A stretch of 64,000 bases of DNA from JAMXLO01 sp963818775 (GTDB taxonomy: Bacteria; Pseudomonadota; Alphaproteobacteria; Acetobacterales; Acetobacteraceae), in NCBI GenBank assembly GCA_963818775.1, contig CAWFUF010000006.1, positions 248,001-312,000 of the forward strand. Direction: 5' to 3'. A model generated the notes under the pieces. That model saw nothing but the letters and a program-made list of their open reading frames with translations. It was not told the origin of the DNA and did not search any database. The position numbers and the translations under genes were made by a program. Shown here piece by piece: positions 16,247 to 26,571 of the stretch. How positions within the stretch are numbered: position 1 is the stretch's first letter; each line of letters begins with the position of its first letter.

Positions 16247-17290
16247 GTGATCGACTGGATGTATCAAGCTGATCTTTCAGTGCTGTATCCTGTGACTGCC
16301 CTCCTGATAGTTGGAGCAGCGGAGATCGGTGCATGGCTCGGGCGCCGCGGTAATGCAAGCAACGCAACCGATATCAGCACACTGACGGGTGCCGCGTTGG
16401 GATTGCTCGCGCTGTTGCTTGGATTCAGCTTTTCGCTTGCGCTGTCCCGCTTCGACGCGCGGCGGACCTTGGTTCTGGAAGAAGCCAATGCGATCGGCAG
16501 CACGGCGAACTTCGCGCTCATGCTGCCGGAAACCACGCAAAAGCCAATTCTCAGCATGCTCCGCGATTACACGAATGTGCGGATCGGCCTTGGTGTTCCC
16601 TACGACCCGGCGAAACTCGAACGGGACATCACCCGATCTTTGGACCTGCAAGCCAGGCTCTGGAAGGAGGCAGTTGCGGTGACCGCGACGGCACCACAAT
16701 CATTGCCAACCTACCGGTTTGTCGCTTCCCTGAACGAAATGAACAATATCCATGAAAGTCGGTTGACCGCCCTGCGCTACCATGTTCCCGGTGAGGTGAT
16801 GTTCATACTGATCGGTGTTGCGATGGTGGCGATGGGTTTCTCTGGTTATCACGCCGGCGGGCGCGAAACTCGAGGACGCGTAGCCACGTTGATAATGTCC
16901 CTGACAGTGGCCGTAGTGATCATGCTGATTGTCGATCTCGACCGGCCGGCTCGTGGGTTCATCGAAGTATCAACTCAACCGCTTCCCGGTGCACACGAAG
17001 TGCGGGTTCTCCCAAGCCGGCTTGCCGTAGCGCAGTGCGGCGCCATCGAACGTGCGAACAGTGCCGCCGGCCGCCTTGAGCACCGCCTGCGGTGCGCAGG
17101 TGTCCCACTCCATCGTGCGGCCAAAGCGCGGATACAGGTCGGCAACACCCTCGGCCAGCCGGCAAAATTTCACGCTCGAACCAAAATTGATCACCTTCGC
17201 CACACGCTTGTCGCGCAGGAAATCGTCGAGCCGCGTGCTGCTGCCGTGATAGCGACTGGCCAGAACCGTGAGCCCTTCCTCCGGCGGTAG
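16247..17290 (+). CDS. DUF4239-type (bestrophin-like) membrane protein with abnormal C-terminus
   Basis: From GTG 16247 (GAAGAGG 7 bases upstream) the protein has two N-terminal membrane segments (LYPVTALLIVGAAEIGAWLG and LTGAALGLLALLLGFSFSLA). A basic EEANAIGS-containing soluble part follows, then two C-terminal membrane segments (VMFILIGVAMVAMGFSGY, VATLIMSLTVAVVIMLIVDL). The family normally ends about ten residues after the DLDRPARGFI-x-V-S-x-Q-P-L block. Here there is no stop and the frame continues for about 100 codons straight through antisense cysQ. The extra tail is therefore not native-like and suggests a lost stop or a rearrangement junction near 16985. Function is unknown. Confidence 0.7.
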   Translation: MIDWMYQADLSVLYPVTALLIVGAAEIGAWLGRRGNASNATDISTLTGAALGLLALLLGFSFSLALSRFDARRTLVLEEANAIGSTANFALMLPETTQKPILSMLRDYTNVRIGLGVPYDPAKLERDITRSLDLQARLWKEAVAVTATAPQSLPTYRFVASLNEMNNIHESRLTALRYHVPGEVMFILIGVAMVAMGFSGYHAGGRETRGRVATLIMSLTVAVVIMLIVDLDRPARGFIEVSTQPLPGAHEVRVLPSRLAVAQCGAIERANSAAGRLEHRLRCAGVPLHRAAKARIQVGNTLGQPAKFHARTKIDHLRHTLVAQEIVEPRAAAVIATGQNREPFLRR

Positions 17291-17737
17291 CCGCGCACTG
17301 ACCGCGGTTTGCGTCGCGCCGACGCGCTTCCACGCGCCGCGTCCGACAATGCCGGCGAACAGTTCGCCGGTGGCCGGGATCGCAACCACACCCAGCGCTG
17401 GCGCGCCATCGCGCACCAGGCCGATGTTGACGGCGAACTCATCATTGCCGGCAGCAAATTCACGCGTGCCGTCGAGCGGGTCGACCAACCAGTATTGCTC
17501 GGTCGGCTCAGTGATGCGGCCCGCCGCCGCTTCCTCCTCGGCGATCACCGGAATGCCTGGCGCCGCATTACGAAGGCCCGCGACGATGATCGCCTCCGCG
17601 GCGTGATCTGCCTCGGTCACCGGCGAGCGGTCCTCCTTGCGGACAACGTCGAAGCCACGCCGGCGAATGGCGAGAATGGCGACGCCGGCATCGAGTGCCA
17701 GCGCGGCGGCAAGTTCGATCAGCGCATCGTCGTCCAT
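16970..17737 (-). CDS. cysQ: 3'(2'),5'-bisphosphate nucleotidase
   Basis: The 255-residue protein has the Li-sensitive inositol monophosphatase-fold motifs: the metal-binding IAEEEAA segment, WLVDPLDGTREFAAGN (the DPxDGT signature, about residues 84-99), and the C-terminal EWDTCAPQAVLKAAGG. The CysQ-type ending YGKPAWENPHFVC is also present. It hydrolyses 3'-phosphoadenosine 5'-phosphate to AMP during sulfate assimilation. ATG 17737 begins the conserved protein; the longer frame to 17806 adds 23 residues without similarity. The 3' end overlaps the read-through tail of the converging membrane-protein gene by 321 bases. It may be functionally linked to the sulfur genes at 5-9 kb. Confidence 0.9.
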   Translation of the reverse strand: MDDDALIELAAALALDAGVAILAIRRRGFDVVRKEDRSPVTEADHAAEAIIVAGLRNAAPGIPVIAEEEAAAGRITEPTEQYWLVDPLDGTREFAAGNDEFAVNIGLVRDGAPALGVVAIPATGELFAGIVGRGAWKRVGATQTAVSARLPPEEGLTVLASRYHGSSTRLDDFLRDKRVAKVINFGSSVKFCRLAEGVADLYPRFGRTMEWDTCAPQAVLKAAGGTVRTFDGAALRYGKPAWENPHFVCTGKRLS

Positions 17738-17884
17738 GCGTCGCTCATACCGGTCGCACGCCGCGGTGGCAACGCGCGGCGGCTGGTCGGCCGCCACCCA
17801 TGACAACTGACCACAAAACTGCCTGGGCCGCAGTCATTGCAGCATATTGTCGCCGAACATGATATGAAGCCCGGCAGGCGTGAT

Positions 17885-19393
17885 ATGAGTAGGACATTGC
17901 GCATGGACGCGGTGGCTGGGCAGAGCGGCGATACGGAACTGGCACAGCTCGTTCGACGCTTTGGCGACGCGCGCGTGCTGGTACTCGGTGACGTCATGCT
18001 CGACCGCTATGTCAGCGGTAGTGCCAGCCGCCTTTCGCCGGAGGCACCTATCCCGGTGCTACGGCCCACTGCCAGGCGGGCGACCGTTGGCGGTGCGGCG
18101 AATGTCGCCCTGAACGTCGCGACCCTCGGCGGCCAGGTCGCGCTGGTCGGCGTCATCGGCGACGATGCAGAAGGCGCGGAGCTGGCGCAACTGCTGGAAA
18201 GCAGCGGCATCGTCCCGCACCTCGTGACTGCCGCCGGGCGGCCGACCACCGCCAAGACCCGTTTCATGGTGGGTGCTCACCAGTTGCTGCGGCTCGATGA
18301 GGAGACCGCAGCGGCAATCGACGAGTCGATTGCGGAGCGTGTGGTCCAGCGCTTCTCTTATGCGCTGGGAACCGCGAACGTGGTTGTGCTGTCCGATTAC
18401 GCCAAGGGCGTATTGAGCGATTCGGTGTTGCGTGCCGTGCTTGCCCAGTGCCAGTCCTCCGATTGCATGGTGATCGCCGACCCGAAGCGCATGGATTTCG
18501 CCAGCTATCGGGGCGCTACCGTCCTGACCCCGAACGAGTATGAAGTGCGTCAGGCCACCCGGATCGAGGCTGACGACGACAGCGAGGCCGACCGGGCGGG
18601 ACGCCGTGCGCTGGATGATACCGGTTGTGCGGCCGTGCTGGTGACGCGCTCCGCCAAAGGTCTCACCCTGGTGCGGCGAGACGAGCCCCCAATGCACCTG
18701 CCGACGCGGGCACGCGAGGTCGCCGATGTATCGGGCGCCGGCGATACGCTCGTGGCCGCGCTGGCGGTAGCGCTTGGTGCCGGCGCCGCACTGCCCGAGG
18801 CGGCCATGCTCGCCAACATCACGGCGGGAATCGCCGTGGGCAAGCCAGGCACGGCAACGGTCAGCCGCAACGAATTGCTCGGCGTGCTGCATCTGGAGGA
18901 CCTCGTCGCGACAAACCGCAAGATCGCCGCGCGCGACGAGGCCGTCCAACGTGCTGCGGCGTGGCGGGCACAGGGGTTGCGGGTCGGCTTCGCCAATGGC
19001 TGCTTCGACCTGATCCATCCAGGGCATGTGCGACTGCTGACCGAGGCTCGGTCGCGCTGCGACAGGCTGATCGTGGGTTTGAATACCGATGAATCGGTGA
19101 AGCGGCTGAAGGGGCCCACGCGACCACTGCAGAACGAGACCGCGCGCGCGACGGTGATGGCGTCCCTGGCACCGGTCGACATGGTGGTGCTGTTCGCCGA
19201 GGACACTCCGTTGGAACTGATCCGGGTGCTGCGGCCCGCTGTGTTGGTCAAGGGTGCGGACTACAGCATCGACCAGGTGGTCGGGGCCGACCTGGTGCAA
19301 AGCTGGGGTGGCACGGTGCTGCTGGTGGAATTACAGCCTGGGCACAGCACGACCGGCACGATCAGGCGGATGACTGATCCCGCACCGGCATAG
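17885..19393 (+). CDS. hldE: Bifunctional heptose-7-phosphate kinase / heptose-1-phosphate adenylyltransferase
   Basis: The product of about 502 residues has two domains. The N-terminal PfkB-type sugar kinase has VLVLGDVMLDRYVSG, the GG-AANVALNVATLGG motif and the C-terminal catalytic DVSGAGDTLVAALAVALG block. The C-terminal nucleotidyltransferase has FANGCFDLIHPGHVRLL (HxGH motif), VGLNTDESVKRLKG, and GADYSIDQVVGADLV with GGTVLLVELQPGHSTT. It makes ADP-heptose for lipopolysaccharide inner core. Candidate ATGs are 17837, 17885 and 17903; the start is uncertain by a few codons. Isomerase (gmhA) and epimerase (hldD) genes are not in the window. Confidence 0.93.
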   Translation: MSRTLRMDAVAGQSGDTELAQLVRRFGDARVLVLGDVMLDRYVSGSASRLSPEAPIPVLRPTARRATVGGAANVALNVATLGGQVALVGVIGDDAEGAELAQLLESSGIVPHLVTAAGRPTTAKTRFMVGAHQLLRLDEETAAAIDESIAERVVQRFSYALGTANVVVLSDYAKGVLSDSVLRAVLAQCQSSDCMVIADPKRMDFASYRGATVLTPNEYEVRQATRIEADDDSEADRAGRRALDDTGCAAVLVTRSAKGLTLVRRDEPPMHLPTRAREVADVSGAGDTLVAALAVALGAGAALPEAAMLANITAGIAVGKPGTATVSRNELLGVLHLEDLVATNRKIAARDEAVQRAAAWRAQGLRVGFANGCFDLIHPGHVRLLTEARSRCDRLIVGLNTDESVKRLKGPTRPLQNETARATVMASLAPVDMVVLFAEDTPLELIRVLRPAVLVKGADYSIDQVVGADLVQSWGGTVLLVELQPGHSTTGTIRRMTDPAPA

Positions 19394-19448
19394 ATGCGGG
19401 CAGAACGCCCATGCTACACGATGGAAAGGATCTTCCCGGAGGTTCACC

Positions 19449-19676
19449 ATGAACATGAGATATGTGGTGCTGTTTGCCGGCAGCGCTCTGGCGGCGTGCA
19501 CTGCCGCCCCTGGGCCCAACGCCGAAGCGGAGGGTGCCGTCTACGGTTACCGCTATCACGACGCGAACCATACCGGCGACGCCAGTACCGTCCGCCAAGC
19601 GTCACCGCAGGCGATCTACAACGCGACCCACGGCGTGTGGCTTTGGCCGCCGGCGGAAAGCGTACGGCCCGGTTAG
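19449..19676 (+). CDS. Small lipoprotein
   Basis: The 75-residue product has a short signal peptide with lipobox LAAC (Cys17), so the mature lipoprotein is only about 58 residues. That part is hydrophilic: AVYGYRYHDANHTGD, then QASPQAIYNATHGVWLWPPA. GGAGG precedes the ATG by about 6 bases. It lies 55 bases after hldE and converges with uvrB. No function is known; small outer-membrane lipoproteins of this look are common in alphaproteobacteria. Confidence 0.7.
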   Translation: MNMRYVVLFAGSALAACTAAPGPNAEAEGAVYGYRYHDANHTGDASTVRQASPQAIYNATHGVWLWPPAESVRPG

Positions 19677-19684
19677 CGTCCACC

Positions 19685-21880
<2,196 letters not shown>

Positions 21881-21979
21881 GGCCAACAGATGGGGTATTT
21901 CCGTCGTCTCGTCGAGGGGCAGGATCGTCCGAACTGGAAGCCAGGAGGAAGCCATCCCCAAGGGTCTGCGGTTCGCCTC

Positions 21980-22105
21980 TTCGACTTCTCCACGGCGCGC
22001 GCCGACGAATTCCACGACCGGTACGACCCGGAGCACATCCCGGAGCGCCTGCGTGTCGCCGGCTTCAGTGGAAGTTGCCGCCTGGCAGAAAGGATGTCTT
22101 CGTAG
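21980..22105 (+). pseudogene. Gene fragment resembling DUF4286/EthD-like dimeric alpha-beta barrel proteins
   Basis: The plus-strand frame reads FDFSTARADEFHDRYDPEHI and then PERLRVAGFSGSCRLAER before a stop. D-E-F-x-x-W/R-Y-D-x-E-H-I/L-P-E-R-L-x-V-x-G-F is a well-known block of small ferredoxin-like-fold proteins. The conserved Trp of that block is Arg here, and no start or later part of the gene exists. It lies antisense to the apparent 5' extension of the uvrB frame, which supports the shorter uvrB start. Confidence 0.45.
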
Positions 22106-22276
22106 CGCTGGCACAGCTTGCAGCCTTGGCATCCACTAGGGCAGCCACCTGCCGACCATCTGCGGCCACAAGACCACGACAGGGCCACAGACAGAGTTTG
22201 TGCATGAACACATGTTCGTCTTGGGCGGTTAATACCGAAACGCAAGAGCCCCGCAGTTCCCTGGCTGATAGGCAGC

Positions 22277-22306
22277 CCGTCGCAGCGATTGCGCTCGCTG
22301 CGACGG
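22277..22306. repeat. Perfect 12-bp inverted repeat (strong hairpin)
   Basis: CCGTCGCAGCGA at 22277-22288 and TCGCTGCGACGG at 22295-22306 are exact complements around a 6-base loop. No T-run follows on either strand, so it is not a standard intrinsic terminator. It stands alone in the 564-base stretch 22106-22669, which has no gene. Confidence 0.6.
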
Positions 22307-22602
22307 ACCTGGCGCCTACATTATGCAGAGCGCCTGCGCGCGCACCTATTACATAACCCGAATGGACGGCGCAGTGACGTAAAGAACCGTTACCATGGAA
22401 CCGGCACGTTCGCTTAATGCCGGCCTCATTCAATCAGGCCGCAGTGCCAAACGGACAACCGAGGCAGTTGCGATGCTGCGATGGCGCGACGGGGGGAAAC
22501 ATGTTCGTACGCGTCGCTGAGGGCAAGGCCGACCCAGAGTGATGACTTCCTCGCGGCACAACTCAAGCTGGCACCGGACCTTTGGCCGGGCATGCGTGCC
22601 GA

Positions 22603-22639
22603 GGTGAACCGCCTGAGCCCCCGACCGGGGCGGTTCACC
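22603..22639. repeat. Hairpin downstream of the Flp pilin gene
   Basis: GGTGAACCGCC (22603-22613) and GGCGGTTCACC (22629-22639) are exact complements, with further C/G pairing possible inside. It sits about 30 bases past the pilin stop on the minus strand and could act as a 3' end or mRNA stabiliser. There is no T-run. Confidence 0.5.
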
Positions 22640-22669
22640 GCCGGCTAGTAAATGTCAGCCTTCAACCTG

Positions 22670-22843
22670 TCAGAGCTTCCCTGCAATCGAGTTGAAGAGA
22701 GCGGCAACGTTTGTGCCCAGCGTGGCGGCAGCGGTGGCGACAACCAGAACGATGCCGGCGGCGATCACGCCGTATTCCATGGCGGTGACGCCCTCGCGGT
22801 CAACCATTAGGCGCGCCAGCAGCGAGTGAGCGTATGCAAACAT
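22670..22843 (-). CDS. Flp family type IVb pilin
   Basis: This is a 57-residue gene on the minus strand. It has a basic leader (MFAYAHSLLARLMVDREG), a probable prepilin-peptidase cut between Gly18 and Val19, the class signature T-A-M-E-Y-G at 20-25, and one hydrophobic helix (VIAAGIVLVVATAAATLGT). The short end is NVAALFNSIAGKL. AAAGGA lies upstream of the ATG. Flp pilins are polymerised by Tad (cpa) machinery for adhesion. No cpa/tad gene is in the window, so this copy is an orphan here and must use machinery encoded elsewhere, if expressed. Confidence 0.85.
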   Translation of the reverse strand: MFAYAHSLLARLMVDREGVTAMEYGVIAAGIVLVVATAAATLGTNVAALFNSIAGKL

Positions 22844-23669
22844 GAGTTTGGTTCCTTTGCTTAGATCAGCGAATGAACGGCATCGTATGCATGTTGTGTT
22901 TCAATGTCGTTTCATAGTCGAAAAATATGAACGCGCCGGCGGCTATAGCGCAGGTTTTTGATACAGAAAGCCATCACGATCGCCGCCTTGGCCGCGTTCC
23001 TGATCTGGCTGGCAGTGTGTTGCGATAGCCCCTCCCCGCCGGGGGCGTCAGGACCCACCAGGCGGCTCTGGCGCGGCAATCTCTCCCGCCATGGTGGCTG
23101 CGAGGCGGACGGAGGGCGGCAGCCCGCAGGAGGCTACCCTAACACCTCCTCACCCGGTCCGTACGGGCGATCTTCTCAGCACTTCGCGTCGGGCGCGGCT
23201 GGGCGAATGGCAGGTTAATTACCCAAACCGGGTTTGGCGTTGCAACACGTTTCTTTTGCTCATCGCAGGAGGCTCCGCAGCAGCCGTGCGAAAGCCGATC
23301 GCAGTACCAGCGCGACCTGGAAATTGAGCAAGGGCATCCGCCTTAGTATCCACCTTCGAGGGCAACTAAGGTCGAACCGTTCCCGGGCATGCTGCTCTGT
23401 AGAAGAATCCGCTGTCAGGTGTTGGGCATGTTGTATACGGTGAGAGCGTCGGCGGCCGAAAATGTCGGCAATTTTTATTGTTTGCTCCCCGGGCAAGCCA
23501 GGCAGCACACGCGGACCTTGGCAAGCCAGATTTGCACAATGAGGGAAAGGAAGGACCTGCATAGGTGTGAACTACCTCACAGCCGGCTGTCGCCGGTTGG
23601 TGCGTACTGCCATGTCATCGCGCGCAGATGTTTTGCTGCGCGAGTGAGTTAAAACAGGGAGGGACTTCG
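22844..23669. other. 826-base gap without a supported gene
   Basis: One frame from TTG 22958 starts MIQKAITIAALAAFLIWLAV, a leader-like stretch, but has no ribosome site and then loses coding character. The last 20 bases hold the ribosome site (AGGGAGGG) of the solenoid-family gene. Nothing else is recognised. Confidence 0.4.
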
Positions 23670-24452
23670 ATGGCCAGCACAACGTGGATCGGCGGTGGCA
23701 ACAACGAAGCGTCAAATCCGAACGATTGGTCGCCCACGGGTACACCGCAGCCGGGCGATACCCTGACCATGTCGTCAGGCACCATGCATGTAAGCGGCAA
23801 TGATCTGGCGGGAGACACGCTATCGGTCTCCGGCAGCGTTGACATCTATACAAGTGCGGCAGCTAGGCTCGATCTTCAGGCAGGGCAGTTCCTCGGGCCT
23901 CTAGATGTGAACGTTCATGGCACGCTGATGCTTACCGCCAGTGTCGGGGGGTCTCAGGGGTTGCCGCATCTCAACGTTTCCGGGGGGACGATACACTTTA
24001 TCGGCTCCAGCCAATTTAACTCAACTCAGGTATTTGACAGTAATCTCGTGGGATCGGGGACGCTCAATCTCTCTACTGGAAACGTCTCCGGCGAGGACAT
24101 GGAGATTAACGGCGCAGTTGGTCGCGGACTTACCTTCAATCTCACAACAAGTGGCCCGTCTCTCGGAACTCTTCAGATCGATCATCCCAACGAGTTCCAT
24201 GGACTTATTAATTTCAACTCACCCTTTGGCGACATAGCGTTTATGGGTCTCCAAGCAACAAGCGGCGACATTCGGAACGACATATTGCAAATGTTCGATG
24301 GCAAGAAACTCGTGGATTCAGTGCGGCTCACCAGCAACAACGATGGACTCTTCAAGTTAGAACAGAACGGCCTAGGTGTCATGCTTTCGCAGGGGTCGGA
24401 TGCCAATCAACCCGGTGGCCCTGGAACTATTCTTCCATTGCATATCTCGTAG
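23670..24452 (+). CDS. Beta-rich repeat protein, paralogue A of an unrecognised family
   Basis: The 260-residue protein has no signal peptide or membrane segment. It begins TTWIGGGNNEASNPNDWSP, like the first strand of autotransporter-type beta-helix passengers, and continues with short Gly/Ser/Thr/Asn-rich strands (GDTLTMSSGTMHVSGNDLAG, then DTLSVSGSVDIYTSA) typical of a beta-solenoid. The conserved core ILQMFDGKKLVD and the closing GTILPLHIS are shared with the protein encoded at 28633-29442. The two align over almost their full lengths. The ribosome site is strong. No autotransporter barrel or RTX repeat is present, so the export route, if any, is unknown. I cannot name the family. Confidence 0.8.
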   Translation: MASTTWIGGGNNEASNPNDWSPTGTPQPGDTLTMSSGTMHVSGNDLAGDTLSVSGSVDIYTSAAARLDLQAGQFLGPLDVNVHGTLMLTASVGGSQGLPHLNVSGGTIHFIGSSQFNSTQVFDSNLVGSGTLNLSTGNVSGEDMEINGAVGRGLTFNLTTSGPSLGTLQIDHPNEFHGLINFNSPFGDIAFMGLQATSGDIRNDILQMFDGKKLVDSVRLTSNNDGLFKLEQNGLGVMLSQGSDANQPGGPGTILPLHIS

Positions 24453-24459
24453 CCACGGC

Positions 24460-24731
24460 TTAGCCGTGGCCAGCGTTGTCGAGGTCGTAGTGGTCGAGAG
24501 CCTGCACGCTTTCCTTGATATGCAGGCACAGTGCCTCGACAGCGCTGTCACGCTTGGCCATCGTCGGCCAGTTCAGCTTGGTGACACCGTTCAAGGCAAC
24601 GAGACTGACCACGGTCAAAGCTCGTTGCGCTGTAGTCGGCGGGTCCTTATCAGCGATCTGCGCCACGCACGACTTGACGCAGGCCTGGTCGTCGACCAGG
24701 CCTCAAGGTCGGCTTGCGTAATGATTGTCTC
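24460..24731 (-). pseudogene. Decayed hypothetical gene with a frameshift
   Basis: The 3' frame (24460 onward, 68 codons from a GTG) reads VAQIADKDPPTTAQRALTVV, then SLVALNGVTKLNWPTMAKRD and SAVEALCLHIKESVQALDHY. It looks like genuine protein. Directly upstream VDDQACVKSC continues this frame, but the preceding ETIITQADLEA lies in the next frame, so a one-base indel near 24700 probably split the gene. If the GTG is used, a 68-residue protein would remain. The family is not recognised. Confidence 0.4.
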
Positions 24732-24758
24732 CGGCGCGGGCGTTCCGCATGCGCGGCC

Positions 24759-25046
24759 TCAGGCGTGGTGACGATCCGCCAGCCTTAGCACACGCAGGCT
24801 GCGCAGCAGACCGAGCGCGCGCGCGTCAGGCGCCTCGGCGGCAATCGTGCAGATCGCGACGTCGACCTCGCTGTCCGAACACTCCTGCAGTTCGGAGACC
24901 AACTCCTGCAGTTGCAGACACGCCGACACGACGCGCTTGCGGGATGCCGTGGCTTGATCTAAATTTCGGTATCGTATCGTACATTTGACGCGGCCGCACG
25001 CGATCTGCACTTCGCTGCAAGCGCTATATCCGCCGGTAACGCTCAA
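24759..25046 (-). CDS. Hypothetical protein (doubtful)
   Basis: A 95-codon frame from TTG has an amphipathic, coding-like middle (ACLQLQELVSELQECSDSEV, then DVAICTIAAEAPDARALGLL) but no good start or ribosome site. It overlaps the end of the DMT transporter gene by four bases on the same strand. It could be a short gene coupled to the transporter or chance. Confidence 0.25.
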   Translation of the reverse strand: MSVTGGYSACSEVQIACGRVKCTIRYRNLDQATASRKRVVSACLQLQELVSELQECSDSEVDVAICTIAAEAPDARALGLLRSLRVLRLADRHHA

Positions 25047-25996
25047 CCGGCGGCGGCGCGCTCCTCCGCGCGGCGCACCCGTTCGCGGTACACGTTATAG
25101 GTGCCGGACGCCGCCACCACGACGGCACCGACCAGCGTGTTCCACGACGGCAGGTCACCGAAGATCAGAAAACCCGCCAGCACCCCCCATGGCAGCACAC
25201 TGTATTCGTAGGGCGCCAGCGCGGAGACCGGTGCCAGGGCGTAGCTCCGTGCGAACACGCAATGCGCCAGACCGCTCGACAGCCCGAGGAATGCGAGCGC
25301 CAGCCAGCCAGACGCGCCGATCGCACCCGAGCCCGGGAACCGCGATAGCAGCACAAAGCCCGTCACCGTATGGCAGATCAGCAGCCAGAACGCCTGGCAC
25401 TCCGGCGTCTCTGTTGTGGTCAGCTGCCGCGTCATGATCCGGGTCAGCGCCATCACCAGCGTGCCCGCCAGCAGCAGAAGCACGACCGGGGTCCACAGGT
25501 CGCCGCCCGGGCGCAACATGATCAGCACGCCGCCAAAACCCACAAGCGTGGAGAGCGCCCGCCGCCAGCGGATCCGCTCGCCCAGCATCGGTATCGCCAG
25601 TACCGTCATGATCAGCGGCGCCGTGAAGCCCACCGCATAGGTGTCGGCCAGGCTCATCGACAGCCAGGAAATGTACCAACAGACTGAAACGAACGACGAC
25701 AGCACGCTGCGTGCGAGTACCAGCCCCCAGCGCTGCGGCATCAACCGCCGCCACCCGGTGGCTGTCGGCCGACCCATTGTGACTGCCGCCACGGTGACGG
25801 TGCCGAACACCCCCCGCCACAGCATCGCGCCTGCGACGCCGACGCTGGGCAGCACCCACTTCGCCGTCGCATCGCCAAGCGTCCAGATCAGATAGGCGAG
25901 GACTGCCAGCGCGATGCCGCGGATCGCGTCGGAGGCGTTGTCCGTGAGGACGCGCGGCACAGGGCGCGCCACCGCGTGAGGCACGACATCAGCCAA
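25043..25996 (-). CDS. DMT superfamily (EamA) transporter
   Basis: The 317-residue membrane protein has ten predicted helices in two EamA halves. It starts IRGIALAVLAYLIWTLGDAT, typical of S-adenosylmethionine/metabolite DMT exporters, with FTAPLIMTVLAIPMLGERIR ending the first half and APYEYSVLPWGVLAGFLIFG near the end of the second. Such proteins move small metabolites out of or into the cell. No substrate can be assigned from sequence. It is flanked by decayed gene pieces, and the scrap at 26310-26571 is itself a remnant of a smaller DMT protein. Confidence 0.87.
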   Translation of the reverse strand: MADVVPHAVARPVPRVLTDNASDAIRGIALAVLAYLIWTLGDATAKWVLPSVGVAGAMLWRGVFGTVTVAAVTMGRPTATGWRRLMPQRWGLVLARSVLSSFVSVCWYISWLSMSLADTYAVGFTAPLIMTVLAIPMLGERIRWRRALSTLVGFGGVLIMLRPGGDLWTPVVLLLLAGTLVMALTRIMTRQLTTTETPECQAFWLLICHTVTGFVLLSRFPGSGAIGASGWLALAFLGLSSGLAHCVFARSYALAPVSALAPYEYSVLPWGVLAGFLIFGDLPSWNTLVGAVVVAASGTYNVYRERVRRAEERAAAG

Positions 25997-26309
25997 CGGA
26001 ACGTTCCCCCTGGTTCACGGCACCTCAATGCCTTGCGACCGTGGTAACGGCAAGGCAGGCAGCAACGGTCATTCCGAGTATCTGGATGGAGCTCACGGAA
26101 TGCGCCCGGGTGGATGCTGTTGAGGACCACAACGCAAGCTGCGTCGCCGCAACGGGGCCGCCTCCGTAGTTGCCCCGTATCCGCCACGGCTCGATGCCCG
26201 TGTCCGGTGCCCGATCGGCGCAATGCAGTCGATGATCCTGGGCACGCTCGGTCGAGCGGAGTGCGGCGGCCGCACGTACCGAAGCGTGACGACCTACTGG
26301 ACCACGCTG

Positions 26310-26571
26310 TTGCTGCCATCGCCACGAGGATGGTGGGGCAGGCACTCCTGAAGCCAGGTGCGGGCACGGTCGACTTTCAGGGCGCAACTGCTCGATTGGC
26401 GCACGCTGTTCCGGCTGTTCCTTTGCGGTGGCGCGGCAATTCTCAACATGGTCGCATTGCGCCGCATTCCGATGTCGCGCGCCCTGCCCCACCATCTCGT
26501 ATGTTGCCGCGGCGCTGATCGGGCATTACGCGTTGCTCTGCAGCGGCGGCGTGATGCTGGCGTTCGCTTAA
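26310..26571 (+). pseudogene. Remnant of a small multidrug-resistance/DMT-like membrane protein
   Basis: Pieces in different frames line up as one protein. VGQALLKPGAG comes first, then LLDWRTLFRLFLCGGAAILN with MVALRRIPMSRALP. After a shift near 26490 comes TISYVAAALIGHYALL with CSGGVMLAFA and a stop at 26569. The order resembles one half of a DMT/SMR transporter. At least two frameshifts make it inactive. The end overlaps the stop of selB by a few bases. Upstream, 25997-26309 holds nothing clear. Confidence 0.5.

Noticed and set aside
22958..23218. 86-codon TTG frame with a leader-like start
   Set aside because: No ribosome site, and the sequence after the leader is not protein-like.
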